From: Gordonia rhizosphera NBRC 16068
GTDB taxonomy: Bacteria; Actinomycetota; Actinomycetes; Mycobacteriales; Mycobacteriaceae
Length of the DNA: 51,433 bases
Assembly (NCBI RefSeq): GCF_000298195.1
Contig: NZ_BAHC01000168.1
Span: 1 to 51,433 of the forward strand
Reading direction: 5' to 3'
How positions within the stretch are numbered: the stretch's first letter is position 1; each line of letters starts with the position of its first letter. Below the pieces are notes generated by a model that saw only the letters and a list, made by a program, of their open reading frames with translations, was not told where the DNA came from and searched no databases. Shown in pieces: positions 25,494 to 33,188 of this stretch. The position numbers and the translations under genes are program-made.

Positions 25494-26039
25494 TCAGAGG
25501 TTGCCCCCGGCCGCGGGCGGTGCGGTGGAGTCGCCGGCCTCGGCGCCGCCCAGTTCGCGTTCGACAAAGTTCTCCACGTCGAACAGGTTGCCGCGGGCGC
25601 GTTCGGTGATGGTCTTGAGCGTCGTCATCGTCGCGACCTCCTCGACCTGCTCCTTGAGGAACCACTGCATGAACTGCTCACCGAGATAGTCGCCGCAGTC
25701 GCGTGCCGACCGCGCGAGCTCGACGACCTGCTCGGTGACGGCCTTCTCCTGCGCGAGCGCGAGTTCGATCGGCGCCTGGTGGTCGGCGAAATCGTTGCGC
25801 GGACCACCGACCCCGGGGATCTCCACGGCGATGTCGCGGTCGAGGAAGTACTGCACGATCATCATCGCGTGATTGCGTTCCTCGACGGCCTGCCGATAGA
25901 AGTGCCCGGCCATCTGGGGCATGTCGAGGCTGTCGTAGTAGATCGCGACGGCGATGTACTGCTGGGAGGCGGCGAACTCGTTGCCGATCTGCGCGTGCAG
26001 CAGTTTGTGGAAGACGGATTCGTCGGTGATGTCGGGCAT
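25494..26039 (-). CDS. bfrB: BfrB-type ferritin
   Basis: A 181-residue ferritin, the same length as I recall for M. tuberculosis BfrB. It stores iron as a 24-mer with a ferroxidase site. Seen are the four-helix pattern with NEFAASQQY (helix A Glu), EERNHAM (Glu and His of helix B), and EQFMQWFLKEQVEE (helix D). The ATG at 26039 begins the known N terminus (MPDITDESVFHKLL). It lies beside an LCP gene, as in M. tuberculosis (Rv3840-Rv3841). A weak IdeR-like sequence lies upstream. Confidence 0.93.
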   Translation of the reverse strand: MPDITDESVFHKLLHAQIGNEFAASQQYIAVAIYYDSLDMPQMAGHFYRQAVEERNHAMMIVQYFLDRDIAVEIPGVGGPRNDFADHQAPIELALAQEKAVTEQVVELARSARDCGDYLGEQFMQWFLKEQVEEVATMTTLKTITERARGNLFDVENFVERELGGAEAGDSTAPPAAGGNL

Positions 26040-26077
26040 GTCTCCATGGTAAGAGGCACGCACGACATCCGCCGGGC

Positions 26078-26096
26078 TCAGTCTCGGCTAACTGAG
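26078..26096 (-). promoter_or_regulatory. Weak IdeR-like site upstream of bfrB
   Basis: TCAGTCTCGGCTAACTGAG matches the 19-base IdeR consensus at about 12 positions, centred on GGCTAAC, 39 bases before the bfrB ATG. In mycobacteria IdeR activates bfrB from upstream boxes. The match is poor and could be chance. Confidence 0.25.
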
Positions 26097-26134
26097 TTGA
26101 GCCTCACCATATTTCGGGCGCCGGGCAGCCGGGC

Positions 26135-27565
26135 TCAGCCGACCACACCCCCCGAATCCGACAGCAGATCGTCGGGCACCGCGGTGCCGGCACGGATGTG
26201 GGCGAAGAACTCCTCGGTGTTGTCGCCCACGGCCAGCGAGTCCCCGTCGTCGGTGTACACGTTTCCTGCGTTGGGTACGGTCGTGGTGATCGGGTTGCCG
26301 CTCAACGCGAATGCGAGCCCGGCGAGATTCCAGATGTGATCGCCCGAGTCCACGGTCAGCGCGTCGACCGACCCGTTGGCGAACGGGATCGCGCGGAACG
26401 GGTTGGCGAGGACCGACGCGCTCGTCGCCTTGTCCATCAGGGCACTGAGGATCTTGCGCTGGTTCACCACACGCGCGAGGTCTGCGTTCGGAAAGGCCCG
26501 CGTGCGGACCAGACCCAGCGTCTGCTGCCCGTTGAGTTTCTGACACCCAGCGCGCAGGTTCAGACCGGCCTTGGGATCGTTGACCGGTTGATCGAGGCAG
26601 ATCGTGATCCCGCCGACGGCGTCGACGACCTCGGCGAAACCGCCGAAGCCGATCTCGGCGTAGTGGTCGATGTGCACGTCACTGAGCTGTTCGACGGTCT
26701 GGACGAGCAGCTGCGGGCCGCCCAGGCTGTAGGCGGCGTTGATCTTGTGCGACCCCTGCCCGGGGATCGGGACATAGAGATCACGGGGGATGCTGATGAG
26801 CATCGCCGACCCGCTCGGCGGTTTGTGCACCAGCATGATGGTGTCGGTGCGCGACCCCTCGCTGTCGCCGGTGGACAGTTCGGCACGTTGCTCCTCGGAC
26901 AGGTCGGCGCGGGAGTCGGTGCCGACGACGAGCCAGTTCGTCCCCGGGGTGTCCGCCGGTCGTCCCGCATAGGCGACGAGCGCGTCGGTGCGATGCAGTT
27001 GGCCGTCGTAGTAGAACACCAGCCCGATCGACCCGACGACGAACAGCAGCAACACCACCAGCAGGATGCGTCCGATCCGCAGCTTGCGGCGCCGTCTGGG
27101 CCTCGTCGGCGGCTGTGTTTGTGGAGGGGGCGGGGGTGGCGTCGTGGTTCGGGGGGTCGACCGCCCACGCGGTGGGGCGCCGCCCGCCCCACGGTCGCGG
27201 GGCGGGTCATCGCGACGCGTCGGAGGGGGCGGGGACGGACGGGGCGGGGATTGACGGGGCGGCGGAGCGGCCGCGGTGTTCGACCATGCCTTCGGCGGCT
27301 GATAGCCCGGATTCGGACGACGATCCCGCAGGTGCGCGGTGGCCTCGGGCGGGGGAGGCGTCGGCGCAGGTCGCCGCGGTCCGGCGCGCCGGGTCGGATC
27401 GTCGGCGCCGGGTGGTGGCGTTGGTGGGGGTGGCGGCGGGGGTCGCCGCCGGGCAGGGTCCACCCGGCGAGTCGGGTCGCCCGGGCCCGGAGCGGGTCCC
27501 GGGGGGACACCGCGCCGGTGCATCATCGGCGGCTCGGGCTCATGCATCTCATCCAATGTACGCAT
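26135..27565 (-). CDS. LytR-CpsA-Psr (LCP) family cell-wall ligase
   Basis: About 476 residues. A very Pro/Arg-rich cytosolic N terminus (about 160 residues) is followed by a basic RPRRRRKLRIGR stretch, one membrane helix, and an extracytoplasmic LCP domain. LCP motifs are present: GTDSRAD, RTDTIMLV, SIPRDLYVPI, DAVGGI and LVRTRAF, including the conserved Arg and Asp residues that hold polyprenyl phosphate. LCP enzymes attach arabinogalactan or other polymers to peptidoglycan. The start is uncertain: ATG 27565 and ATG 27547 are in frame. Position next to bfrB matches the remembered Rv3840 arrangement. Confidence 0.88.
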   Translation of the reverse strand: MRTLDEMHEPEPPMMHRRGVPPGPAPGPGDPTRRVDPARRRPPPPPPPTPPPGADDPTRRAGPRRPAPTPPPPEATAHLRDRRPNPGYQPPKAWSNTAAAPPPRQSPPRPSPPPPTRRDDPPRDRGAGGAPPRGRSTPRTTTPPPPPPQTQPPTRPRRRRKLRIGRILLVVLLLFVVGSIGLVFYYDGQLHRTDALVAYAGRPADTPGTNWLVVGTDSRADLSEEQRAELSTGDSEGSRTDTIMLVHKPPSGSAMLISIPRDLYVPIPGQGSHKINAAYSLGGPQLLVQTVEQLSDVHIDHYAEIGFGGFAEVVDAVGGITICLDQPVNDPKAGLNLRAGCQKLNGQQTLGLVRTRAFPNADLARVVNQRKILSALMDKATSASVLANPFRAIPFANGSVDALTVDSGDHIWNLAGLAFALSGNPITTTVPNAGNVYTDDGDSLAVGDNTEEFFAHIRAGTAVPDDLLSDSGGVVG

Positions 27566-27611
27566 GACAGGTGCGCAAATGACCGCTCCGAGTGTGGCCA
27601 CCTGCCGCACT

Positions 27612-27627
27612 GCGTTCCGCGGAACGC
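27612..27627. promoter_or_regulatory. Perfect 16-base palindrome in LCP/diiron oxygenase intergenic region
   Basis: GCGTTCCGCGGAACGC is self-complementary. With one mismatched pair it extends to 22 bases (27609-27630). It lies about 45 bases downstream of the LCP start site and 65 bases upstream of the -35 box of the oxygenase promoter. It looks like a regulator site for one of the two divergent genes. Confidence 0.45.
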
Positions 27628-27691
27628 GGTGCGGTGTGTTCCGTGAGACCGGGCGAGCGTACGCGACCAGCGCCGAATGTGACATTGTTTG

Positions 27692-27720
27692 TTGACATAT
27701 ATCGGCACCCGTCCTAGTGT
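27692..27720 (+). promoter_or_regulatory. SigA-type promoter of the diiron oxygenase gene
   Basis: TTGACA (27692-27697), a 17-base spacer and TAGTGT (27715-27720) form a good vegetative promoter. Transcription would start near 27727, about 30 bases before the ATG. Confidence 0.6.
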
Positions 27721-27756
27721 CGTAGGCCACAGACAGTCGAAGCTCGGAGGTCTCCG

Positions 27757-28662
27757 ATGAGCGTGACATCCACGAAGAACGACGGCGGCCGCGCAGCGAT
27801 CGCCCAGCGGCTGATCACGGGTTCGGTGAAACGGTCGTACGCGCCCGTCGTCGACCTCGACTGGGACCGGGCCCCGGAACCGGACCGCTACTTCCTGCCG
27901 CCGCGGGTGTTGACCCTGGTCGGCACCGACATCTGGGACCGGATGTCGCCCGAGCAGCGGATCGAACTCTCGCGACAGGAGATGGCGAACATCCTGTCCG
28001 TCGGGATCTGGTTCGAGAACCTGCTGAACCGGACGCTGCTGGCCCGGCTGATGCGTGCCGATCCGGCCGCGGCGACGACACACTACACCCTGACCGAGGT
28101 GGGCGACGAGTGTCGGCACATGGTCATGTTCGGCCGCGCGATCGAATGGTCCGGCGCCCGGCCCTTCCGAATGCACTGGTACGACCGTGCCACTGCGGCG
28201 ATGCTCCCGTTCCTGTTGCGCCGCAGCGTGTTATGGGTCGAGGCCCTCGTGGGTGAGGAGATCTTCGACGCCCTGCAGCGCGAGATGCTCGACGATCCGG
28301 CACTGCAGCCCCTGATCGCGCGACTCATGCAGGTGCATGTGGCCGAGGAGGCCCGGCACATCGCGTTCGCCCGCGACGGCATCATGCGGCGCAAGGTGTT
28401 TCGGGGTCGATGGGAGAGGTTCGTCGCGGCCAACGGGCACGCTCTCGACGGCATGCTGATGCGCCGGCTCTTCACCAATCCGGAGATGTACCGTCGCGCC
28501 GGACTCGACGGCCGCGCGGCCGCACGTACCGCACGGGCCAATCCGCATTTCCGGGATGCGCAGGTCCGCGGATTCGCCTCGCTCGCCGCCTTCCTCGAGG
28601 AGGCCGGGCTGATGAGCCGACTGTCCCGGCGAGGCTGGCGCAAGGCCGGGTTCCTCCCGTGA
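27757..28662 (+). CDS. AurF-like diiron oxygenase
   Basis: A 301-residue helical protein of the AurF/diiron oxygenase family. Iron-ligand motifs are EVGDECRHM and EEARHIAFARD, each with the E-x-x-x-H spacing, plus earlier Glu residues in RQEMANIL and WFENLLN. AurF itself oxidises arylamines; the mycolate homologues have no proven substrate. The ATG follows CGGAGG. It is coupled by a GTGA overlap to a DUF4873 protein, which suggests that the two act together. A sigA-type promoter and a perfect palindrome lie upstream. Confidence 0.85.
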   Translation: MSVTSTKNDGGRAAIAQRLITGSVKRSYAPVVDLDWDRAPEPDRYFLPPRVLTLVGTDIWDRMSPEQRIELSRQEMANILSVGIWFENLLNRTLLARLMRADPAAATTHYTLTEVGDECRHMVMFGRAIEWSGARPFRMHWYDRATAAMLPFLLRRSVLWVEALVGEEIFDALQREMLDDPALQPLIARLMQVHVAEEARHIAFARDGIMRRKVFRGRWERFVAANGHALDGMLMRRLFTNPEMYRRAGLDGRAAARTARANPHFRDAQVRGFASLAAFLEEAGLMSRLSRRGWRKAGFLP

Positions 28663-29336
28663 CCGCCGCGGTCGCGGTGATCGGCACGGGGCCCGGTGCT
28701 GCTGCGCTGCGGGAACGGATAACACGCTCGCCGCTGGCGATCCGGATCGTCGGTGCGCCGGAGGGGGCCGCGCTGGTGATTCGGGAGGGACCGCCCGCAC
28801 CCCGAAGCTATCTGGGACTTGCCGATGCCGCGCGGCCCGACGAGTTCGTTCTGCACGATGCGCGTGCCGTCGGGTATCTCGCGGATCTGATCGAGCACTT
28901 CGTGGTGTCGGCGGCCACGTCGGTGGCGGTGCGCCGCCCGATCCAGGCGGAGTGGGCGCGGATCGGGTCGGACCGTCGGCAACGCAGGCGATTGCGGCAC
29001 TTCCGGGAGAGTGACTACGACTGGGTCGGACCGGAGTCGATCGAGGAGGGCGTCTTCTCCGGCGAGGGTGTGCTCACCGGCGACGATGCGCCGTTGCGGG
29101 TGCGGCTGCGTCTCCTCGGGCATGTCGATCCGCTCGACGGTCACTATCACTGGGGTGGAACCGCTTTCGGCCCGCAGGTGCGCGACTGGAAACAGCGCCG
29201 GATCTCGTGGGTCGAGGTATCGATCGACGGCCGCGAACCCGTGCCGGCACGGCTCACCGAGATCACTCCCCTCGGCGACGTGCGCATCGTCGGGGAGGGG
29301 GCACCGCCGTACGCGCTCGAGCCCCTGCTGGTCTGA
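28659..29336 (+). CDS. DUF4873-domain protein
   Basis: A 225-residue protein. The C-terminal ~110 residues match DUF4873: LRVRLRLLGHVDPLDGHYHW, then LTEITPLGDVRIVGEGAPPY. This domain is often fused to flavin monooxygenases. The N terminus has VAVIGTGPGAAAL, like the start of a Rossmann fold, but the rest of an FAD domain is absent, so it is a short form. The GTG start overlaps the oxygenase stop (GTGA). It probably assists or regulates the diiron oxygenase; no reaction can be assigned. Confidence 0.75.
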   Translation: MTAAVAVIGTGPGAAALRERITRSPLAIRIVGAPEGAALVIREGPPAPRSYLGLADAARPDEFVLHDARAVGYLADLIEHFVVSAATSVAVRRPIQAEWARIGSDRRQRRRLRHFRESDYDWVGPESIEEGVFSGEGVLTGDDAPLRVRLRLLGHVDPLDGHYHWGGTAFGPQVRDWKQRRISWVEVSIDGREPVPARLTEITPLGDVRIVGEGAPPYALEPLLV

Positions 29337-29339
29337 GGC

Positions 29340-30149
29340 TCAGCCGACCCAACTCAGGTGATCGTGCAGCAACGCGTAGCCGACGAAGGCGACGATGTCC
29401 ATCACCGCGTGGGCGACGACCAGCGGCCACAGCCGCGAGGTCACCTGGTAGTAGCGGCCGAAGACCAGCCCCATCACGAGGTTGCCGACACCGGCGCCGA
29501 CACCCTGATAGAGGTGATAGCCGCCCCGCAGCGCGGCGGATGCGGCCAGCGAACCGTTCTCCGACGCACCGAGTTGCCGCAGCCGCGTGACGAAGTAGGC
29601 GACCACGACGATCTCCTCGGCGGCGGCGTTGCCGACCGCGATCAGGATGAGAATCGGCCAGCGCCACCACGCACCGTCGGCCTCGGCGGGGACCAGATGC
29701 GCGTTCAGGCCGAACGCGCGGGCCACCGCGACCAGCGCCAGCCCGGGCAGCCCGATGAGCGCCGCCAGGCCGAGCCCGGCGGGGACGTCGCGTCGGGGCA
29801 CCCAGCGACCCAATCCGACGCGGCCCAGTCCGATCCCGCTGCGCCACAACAGGTAGATGCCGAGAGCGCCGATCGCCAGCAGCCGCATGGCGCTCATCAG
29901 CTGCCGGGTGAAATCGATCCACCCCACATCGGAGCGGCTCGGGTTGAGCGCGACCGTCGAGTTGCCGATGCCGCCGGTCAGCTGCGCCTCGATCAGTGAC
30001 AAGACCGCGGCGAGCGCGGAAAAGGCGAAGGTCAGCACCCCGACGATGACGAGTTCGACGACGATCGCGCGGCGCTCGGTCGGGTCGGTGACCACCTCGA
30101 TCCCCTCCGGCCGGGACGGGCGTAGGAGGGTGTGCAGGCGGCCGTTCAT
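29340..30149 (-). CDS. CPBP-family intramembrane protease (CAAX-type)
   Basis: A 269-residue membrane protein with about seven hydrophobic segments. CPBP/Abi motifs are seen: AAAEEIVVVAYF (paired Glu), RGGYHLYQG (motif 2 with His) and HAVMD (motif 3). Members are intramembrane proteases or putative protein-processing enzymes; no substrate is known here. It starts 10 bases after the DUF2470 gene on the same strand, so it is probably co-transcribed from the promoter with the iron box. It converges with the DUF4873 gene, with only three bases between their ends. Confidence 0.85.
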   Translation of the reverse strand: MNGRLHTLLRPSRPEGIEVVTDPTERRAIVVELVIVGVLTFAFSALAAVLSLIEAQLTGGIGNSTVALNPSRSDVGWIDFTRQLMSAMRLLAIGALGIYLLWRSGIGLGRVGLGRWVPRRDVPAGLGLAALIGLPGLALVAVARAFGLNAHLVPAEADGAWWRWPILILIAVGNAAAEEIVVVAYFVTRLRQLGASENGSLAASAALRGGYHLYQGVGAGVGNLVMGLVFGRYYQVTSRLWPLVVAHAVMDIVAFVGYALLHDHLSWVG

Positions 30150-30159
30150 GACCGACAGC

Positions 30160-30933
30160 CTACGAGGCGCGCGGACCCCGGTCGGGCAGGCTGTTGAGGA
30201 ACGGGCACCCGGCCAGGCTGCGCAGGGCGTGCGACAGCTCGGACACGTCGGTCACCGGCCGGGGAAAGGACAGTCGTACGTCGGAATCGCCGGCCGGCCC
30301 CTCGATGCGGAAACGGATGCCGAAGCGGTCGAGGCCCAGCGGGCGGATGCGCCCGGCGTGCAGATGCCCGGGGATGCGGCGGGCGAGTCGGCCGACGGTG
30401 TCGCCGTGCTCGGCGTCGAGGTGCGCGATCCAGTCGCCCTCGTAGGGCCAGAACGGATCGGGGAGGGCGTCGGCCAGCTCTGTCACCGACACCGCCGAGG
30501 CACCCGACGACGTCGCGATGACCGCGGAGTCGAGCGCCAGACGCAGCATCGACGATCCGTGCCCGAGGTCGAGCAACCCGTCGTCGGGATGCTCGGTGGC
30601 GATCTCGATCGCCAGCGCGCGCTCGAGGGTCGCCGGCACGGCATGCAGGCGACCGGACAGCCAGATCAGCGACCGGACCCGTTCGCGCAGGTCGATCGGT
30701 GCGCAGTCGGTGACCTCGACCATCGCGGACAGCCCGTCGGAGCATTCGCCGGCGAGCACCGTCGCGACGCCGTCGGTCGGGACCAGCAGGAAGGCCTCGG
30801 ACTCGAACAGATGCACGACGCCGACCGGCGTCGTCTCGGTACCGTCGACGGCCAGTGTCGCGGCGCGGACGCGTCGGCAGGCGGTCTGGATGATCTCCGC
30901 GTCCGTGGGGCGGTCGGTGATTGCGCGGGTCAT
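30160..30933 (-). CDS. DUF2470-domain protein, iron-regulated
   Basis: A 257-residue protein. The N-terminal part resembles the split-barrel of HugZ/HutZ heme-utilisation proteins and the C-terminal part is DUF2470-like (WIAHLDAEHGDTVGRLARRI). Members bind or handle heme. The position beside pheA matches what I recall for Rv3839, a gene repressed by IdeR in M. tuberculosis. Here an iron box lies 45 bases before the ATG, supporting the same control. The CPBP protease gene follows on the same strand. Confidence 0.78.
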   Translation of the reverse strand: MTRAITDRPTDAEIIQTACRRVRAATLAVDGTETTPVGVVHLFESEAFLLVPTDGVATVLAGECSDGLSAMVEVTDCAPIDLRERVRSLIWLSGRLHAVPATLERALAIEIATEHPDDGLLDLGHGSSMLRLALDSAVIATSSGASAVSVTELADALPDPFWPYEGDWIAHLDAEHGDTVGRLARRIPGHLHAGRIRPLGLDRFGIRFRIEGPAGDSDVRLSFPRPVTDVSELSHALRSLAGCPFLNSLPDRGPRAS

Positions 30934-30977
30934 GCGGCCTCGCTCTCTGCTCGGGACGATCCATAAACATGGGAAAT

Positions 30978-30996
30978 AAAGGTAACCCTAACCTAA
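30978..30996 (-). promoter_or_regulatory. IdeR/DtxR-type iron box
   Basis: Read on the minus strand, TTAGGTTAGGGTTACCTTT matches the 19-base IdeR consensus TTAGGTTAGGCTAACCTAA at 15 positions. It lies 45 bases upstream of the DUF2470 start, overlapping the expected promoter. IdeR bound to Fe(II) would repress the DUF2470-CPBP transcript. Confidence 0.75.
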
Positions 30997-31100
30997 TTTC
31001 GGAGCGTATGTCCGGACCGTGTCCTGCGTCAACGATTCGTTCATCGGATCGCCTGCCGAGGACGGCCGAGGGGGACAGTCGTCTCGACTAGGATTTGTTC

Positions 31101-32045
31101 GTGACTGTGTTCGCGTATTTCGGCCCGTCGGGGACCTTCACGGAGATGGCGCTCGACAAGATGTTGGCGTCGTGGCTCGGCGGAGATCGATTGCCCGTCG
31201 ACGGGGACGTGCACAAGGTCGCGGCGAACAGTCCGGCGGCGACGATCGCGATGGTGCGCTCGGGGGCGGCCGACTACGGCTGCGTGCCCGTCGAGAGTTC
31301 GGTGGAGGGTTCGGTGCCCGCGACCGCCGACGCCCTGGCGCCGCCGGGTGACGGAACCGACGGACGGGTTCAGGTCTTCGGTGAGGTGACGCTCGACATC
31401 GCGTTCACCATCGCGGCGCGTGCGCCGATCCCGGCAGGCGAGGTCCGGACCGTCGCAGCGTATCCGGTGGCCGCCGCGCAGGTGCGGGAGTCGGTCGAGA
31501 AACTCTACCCCGGCGCCTCGTTCCAGACCGCGTCGTCGAATGCGGCGGCCGCGCAGGATGTTGTCGCCGGGCGCGCGGACGTCGCGGTCACGACGGCCCT
31601 CGCGGTGCAACTCGCCGGACTCGTCGTCGTGGCCGACGGGGTGGCCGATGTCGAGGAGGCCGCCACCCGTTTCCTGCTCGTCGGGCCGCCCGCGCCGCCG
31701 CTGCCGCGGACCGGCGCGGACCGGACCTCGGTGATCCTCGATCTGCCCAACGTGCCGGGCAGCCTGATGTCGGCGATGAACGAATTCGCCTCCCGTGGTA
31801 TCGATCTGACTCGAATCGAGTCCCGACCGCGGCGGGGGATGCCGGGGTCGTACCGGTTCTATCTCGACGCGGTCGGGCATCTCGACGACGACGCCGTCGG
31901 CGAGGCGTTGCGTGCGCTGCACCGTCGCTGCGAACGTGTCGTGTTCCTGGGTTCCTGGCCGGCCGCACGGTCCTCCGGGGCGGTGCCGCCCGATACCTCG
32001 GCGAGCAGATCCTGGTTCGAGGCCCTGAAGCGGGGCGAGGGCTGA
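31101..32045 (+). CDS. pheA: Prephenate dehydratase
   Basis: A 314-residue enzyme converting prephenate to phenylpyruvate in phenylalanine synthesis. The periplasmic-binding-type catalytic domain begins VFAYFGPSGTFTEMAL; catalytic region motifs include VPVESSVEGSV. The C-terminal ACT domain has GIDLTRIESRP, where phenylalanine binds for feedback control. Start GTG 31101 is chosen by alignment with known PheA N termini; a TTG six bases earlier is possible. The stop overlaps the phosphatase start (TGATG), as in the conserved pheA-phosphatase pair. Confidence 0.95.
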   Translation: MTVFAYFGPSGTFTEMALDKMLASWLGGDRLPVDGDVHKVAANSPAATIAMVRSGAADYGCVPVESSVEGSVPATADALAPPGDGTDGRVQVFGEVTLDIAFTIAARAPIPAGEVRTVAAYPVAAAQVRESVEKLYPGASFQTASSNAAAAQDVVAGRADVAVTTALAVQLAGLVVVADGVADVEEAATRFLLVGPPAPPLPRTGADRTSVILDLPNVPGSLMSAMNEFASRGIDLTRIESRPRRGMPGSYRFYLDAVGHLDDDAVGEALRALHRRCERVVFLGSWPAARSSGAVPPDTSASRSWFEALKRGEG

Positions 32046-32707
32046 TGGCGCGGCTGCACCTCGTCCGGCACGGTGAGACGACGTCTAATGTCATGCGCCG
32101 CCTCGATACCGCCCTGCCCGGTGCGGCCCTCACCGATTTCGGTGTGCGCCAGGGTGTTCGGTTCGCCCTGGAAAACCCGCCGTCGCAACCGATGGTGCTG
32201 CTGAGCTCGGTGGCGCTGCGGGCTCAGCAGACCGCCGAATTGATGGCGTCGGTGTGGGGTGTGGAAACCGTTGCCACCGAAGGCATTCATGAGGTCCAGG
32301 TCGGAGAGCTCGAGGACCGGTTCGACGACGACGCGCACGGCGTGTTCAAAGACATCATCGACCGGTGGCATCGCGGGGAACTCGACGCGCGCATCCCCGG
32401 CGGGGAGTCCCTCGCCATGGTCTACGACCGTTACCTACCCGTCGTCGACGACCTCATGCGGCGGTACCTGATCGGACCCGATCAGCGGGACGTCTACGTG
32501 GTCAGCCACGGGGCGGCGATCCGGCTGATCGCCGCGCGGCTCAGTGGCATCGACCAATCCTTCGCGGCCAGTACACATCTCCGCAACACCGGCAGCATCG
32601 AACTCGAGTACTCCGACGGGACGTGGACCTGCCATCGCTGGGGTGCGGTCACCGGCCCGTTCGGACCGCGGATCGACGAACCGTTGGTCTCCGACCCCAT
32701 GGGCTGA
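32045..32707 (+). CDS. Histidine phosphatase (phosphoglycerate-mutase-like) protein
   Basis: A 220-residue histidine phosphatase. The catalytic LVRHGETTSN motif is at residues 6-15, and the second His is in VVSHGAAIRLI. A PGGESLAMV stretch is also typical. The substrate is unknown; such proteins dephosphorylate small metabolites. Start fixed by TGATG overlap with pheA, the same neighbour pair as Rv3837c/Rv3838c of M. tuberculosis. A palindromic repeat follows its stop. Confidence 0.9.
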   Translation: MARLHLVRHGETTSNVMRRLDTALPGAALTDFGVRQGVRFALENPPSQPMVLLSSVALRAQQTAELMASVWGVETVATEGIHEVQVGELEDRFDDDAHGVFKDIIDRWHRGELDARIPGGESLAMVYDRYLPVVDDLMRRYLIGPDQRDVYVVSHGAAIRLIAARLSGIDQSFAASTHLRNTGSIELEYSDGTWTCHRWGAVTGPFGPRIDEPLVSDPMG

Positions 32708-32725
32708 TCCGGCTCGTCCCCGCAC

Positions 32726-32803
32726 GTCAGTTCGTCCCCCGGAATTCGGGTCGTCCGACCTCTGCAGCCGGGGGAGGACCCGAGACGTGGGGGAAGAACC
32801 GAC
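32726..32803. repeat. Palindromic dispersed repeat, copy 1
   Basis: Outer arms GTCAGTTCGTCCCCC and GGGGGAAGAACCGAC pair at 13 of 15 positions; inner CGGGTC/GACCCG also pair. It aligns along its length with the element at 49126-49208, sharing CCCCCGGA, TTCGGG, CTGCAG and GGGGGAAGAACCG. It lies between convergent gene ends and may act as a terminator. Confidence 0.7.
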
Positions 32804-32833
32804 AACCGGGCCGGCGCGACCGGGCCGGGCGGG

Positions 32834-33184
32834 TCAGCCCCAGCCGTTGGCGTGCAGCCAGGCGTCACTGATGCCGAAGTGGTGGGCGATCTCGTGGATC
32901 ACCGTGACCGCCACCTCGTGGACCACCTGGTCGCGGGTGTGGCACATACCCAGGATCGGCTCGCGATAGATGGTGATGGTGTCCGGGAGATAACCGCCGT
33001 ACTCGTGGTCGCGCATGGTCAGCGCGATACCGCTGTAGAGGCCGAGGATCGACGGTTCCTCCTCGTTGTGCGGCTCGACGAGGATGACCACATTCGACAT
33101 GTTATCGGTGAGCTCGGAGGGGATGGTGTCGAGTGCGTCGGACACCAGACCGTCGAACTCGTCATCGGACATGCGTACTGCCAT
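32834..33184 (-). CDS. Zincin-like metallopeptidase-family protein
   Basis: A 116-residue small protein with the zinc-site motif HEIAHHFG (HExxH) near the C terminus and a VVHEVAVTVI helix before it. It belongs to the short zincin-like family found across actinobacteria; proteolysis has not been shown for it to my knowledge. The ATG at 33184 lies four bases after the stop of the septum-formation-type gene, so both are likely one operon, as with Rv3835-Rv3836. Confidence 0.88.
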   Translation of the reverse strand: MAVRMSDDEFDGLVSDALDTIPSELTDNMSNVVILVEPHNEEEPSILGLYSGIALTMRDHEYGGYLPDTITIYREPILGMCHTRDQVVHEVAVTVIHEIAHHFGISDAWLHANGWG

Positions 33185-33188
33185 TACA

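Noticed and set aside
32726..32803. Insertion-sequence ends or MITE
   Set aside because: No transposase and no clear target duplication; the position between convergent genes suits a terminator-type repeat better.
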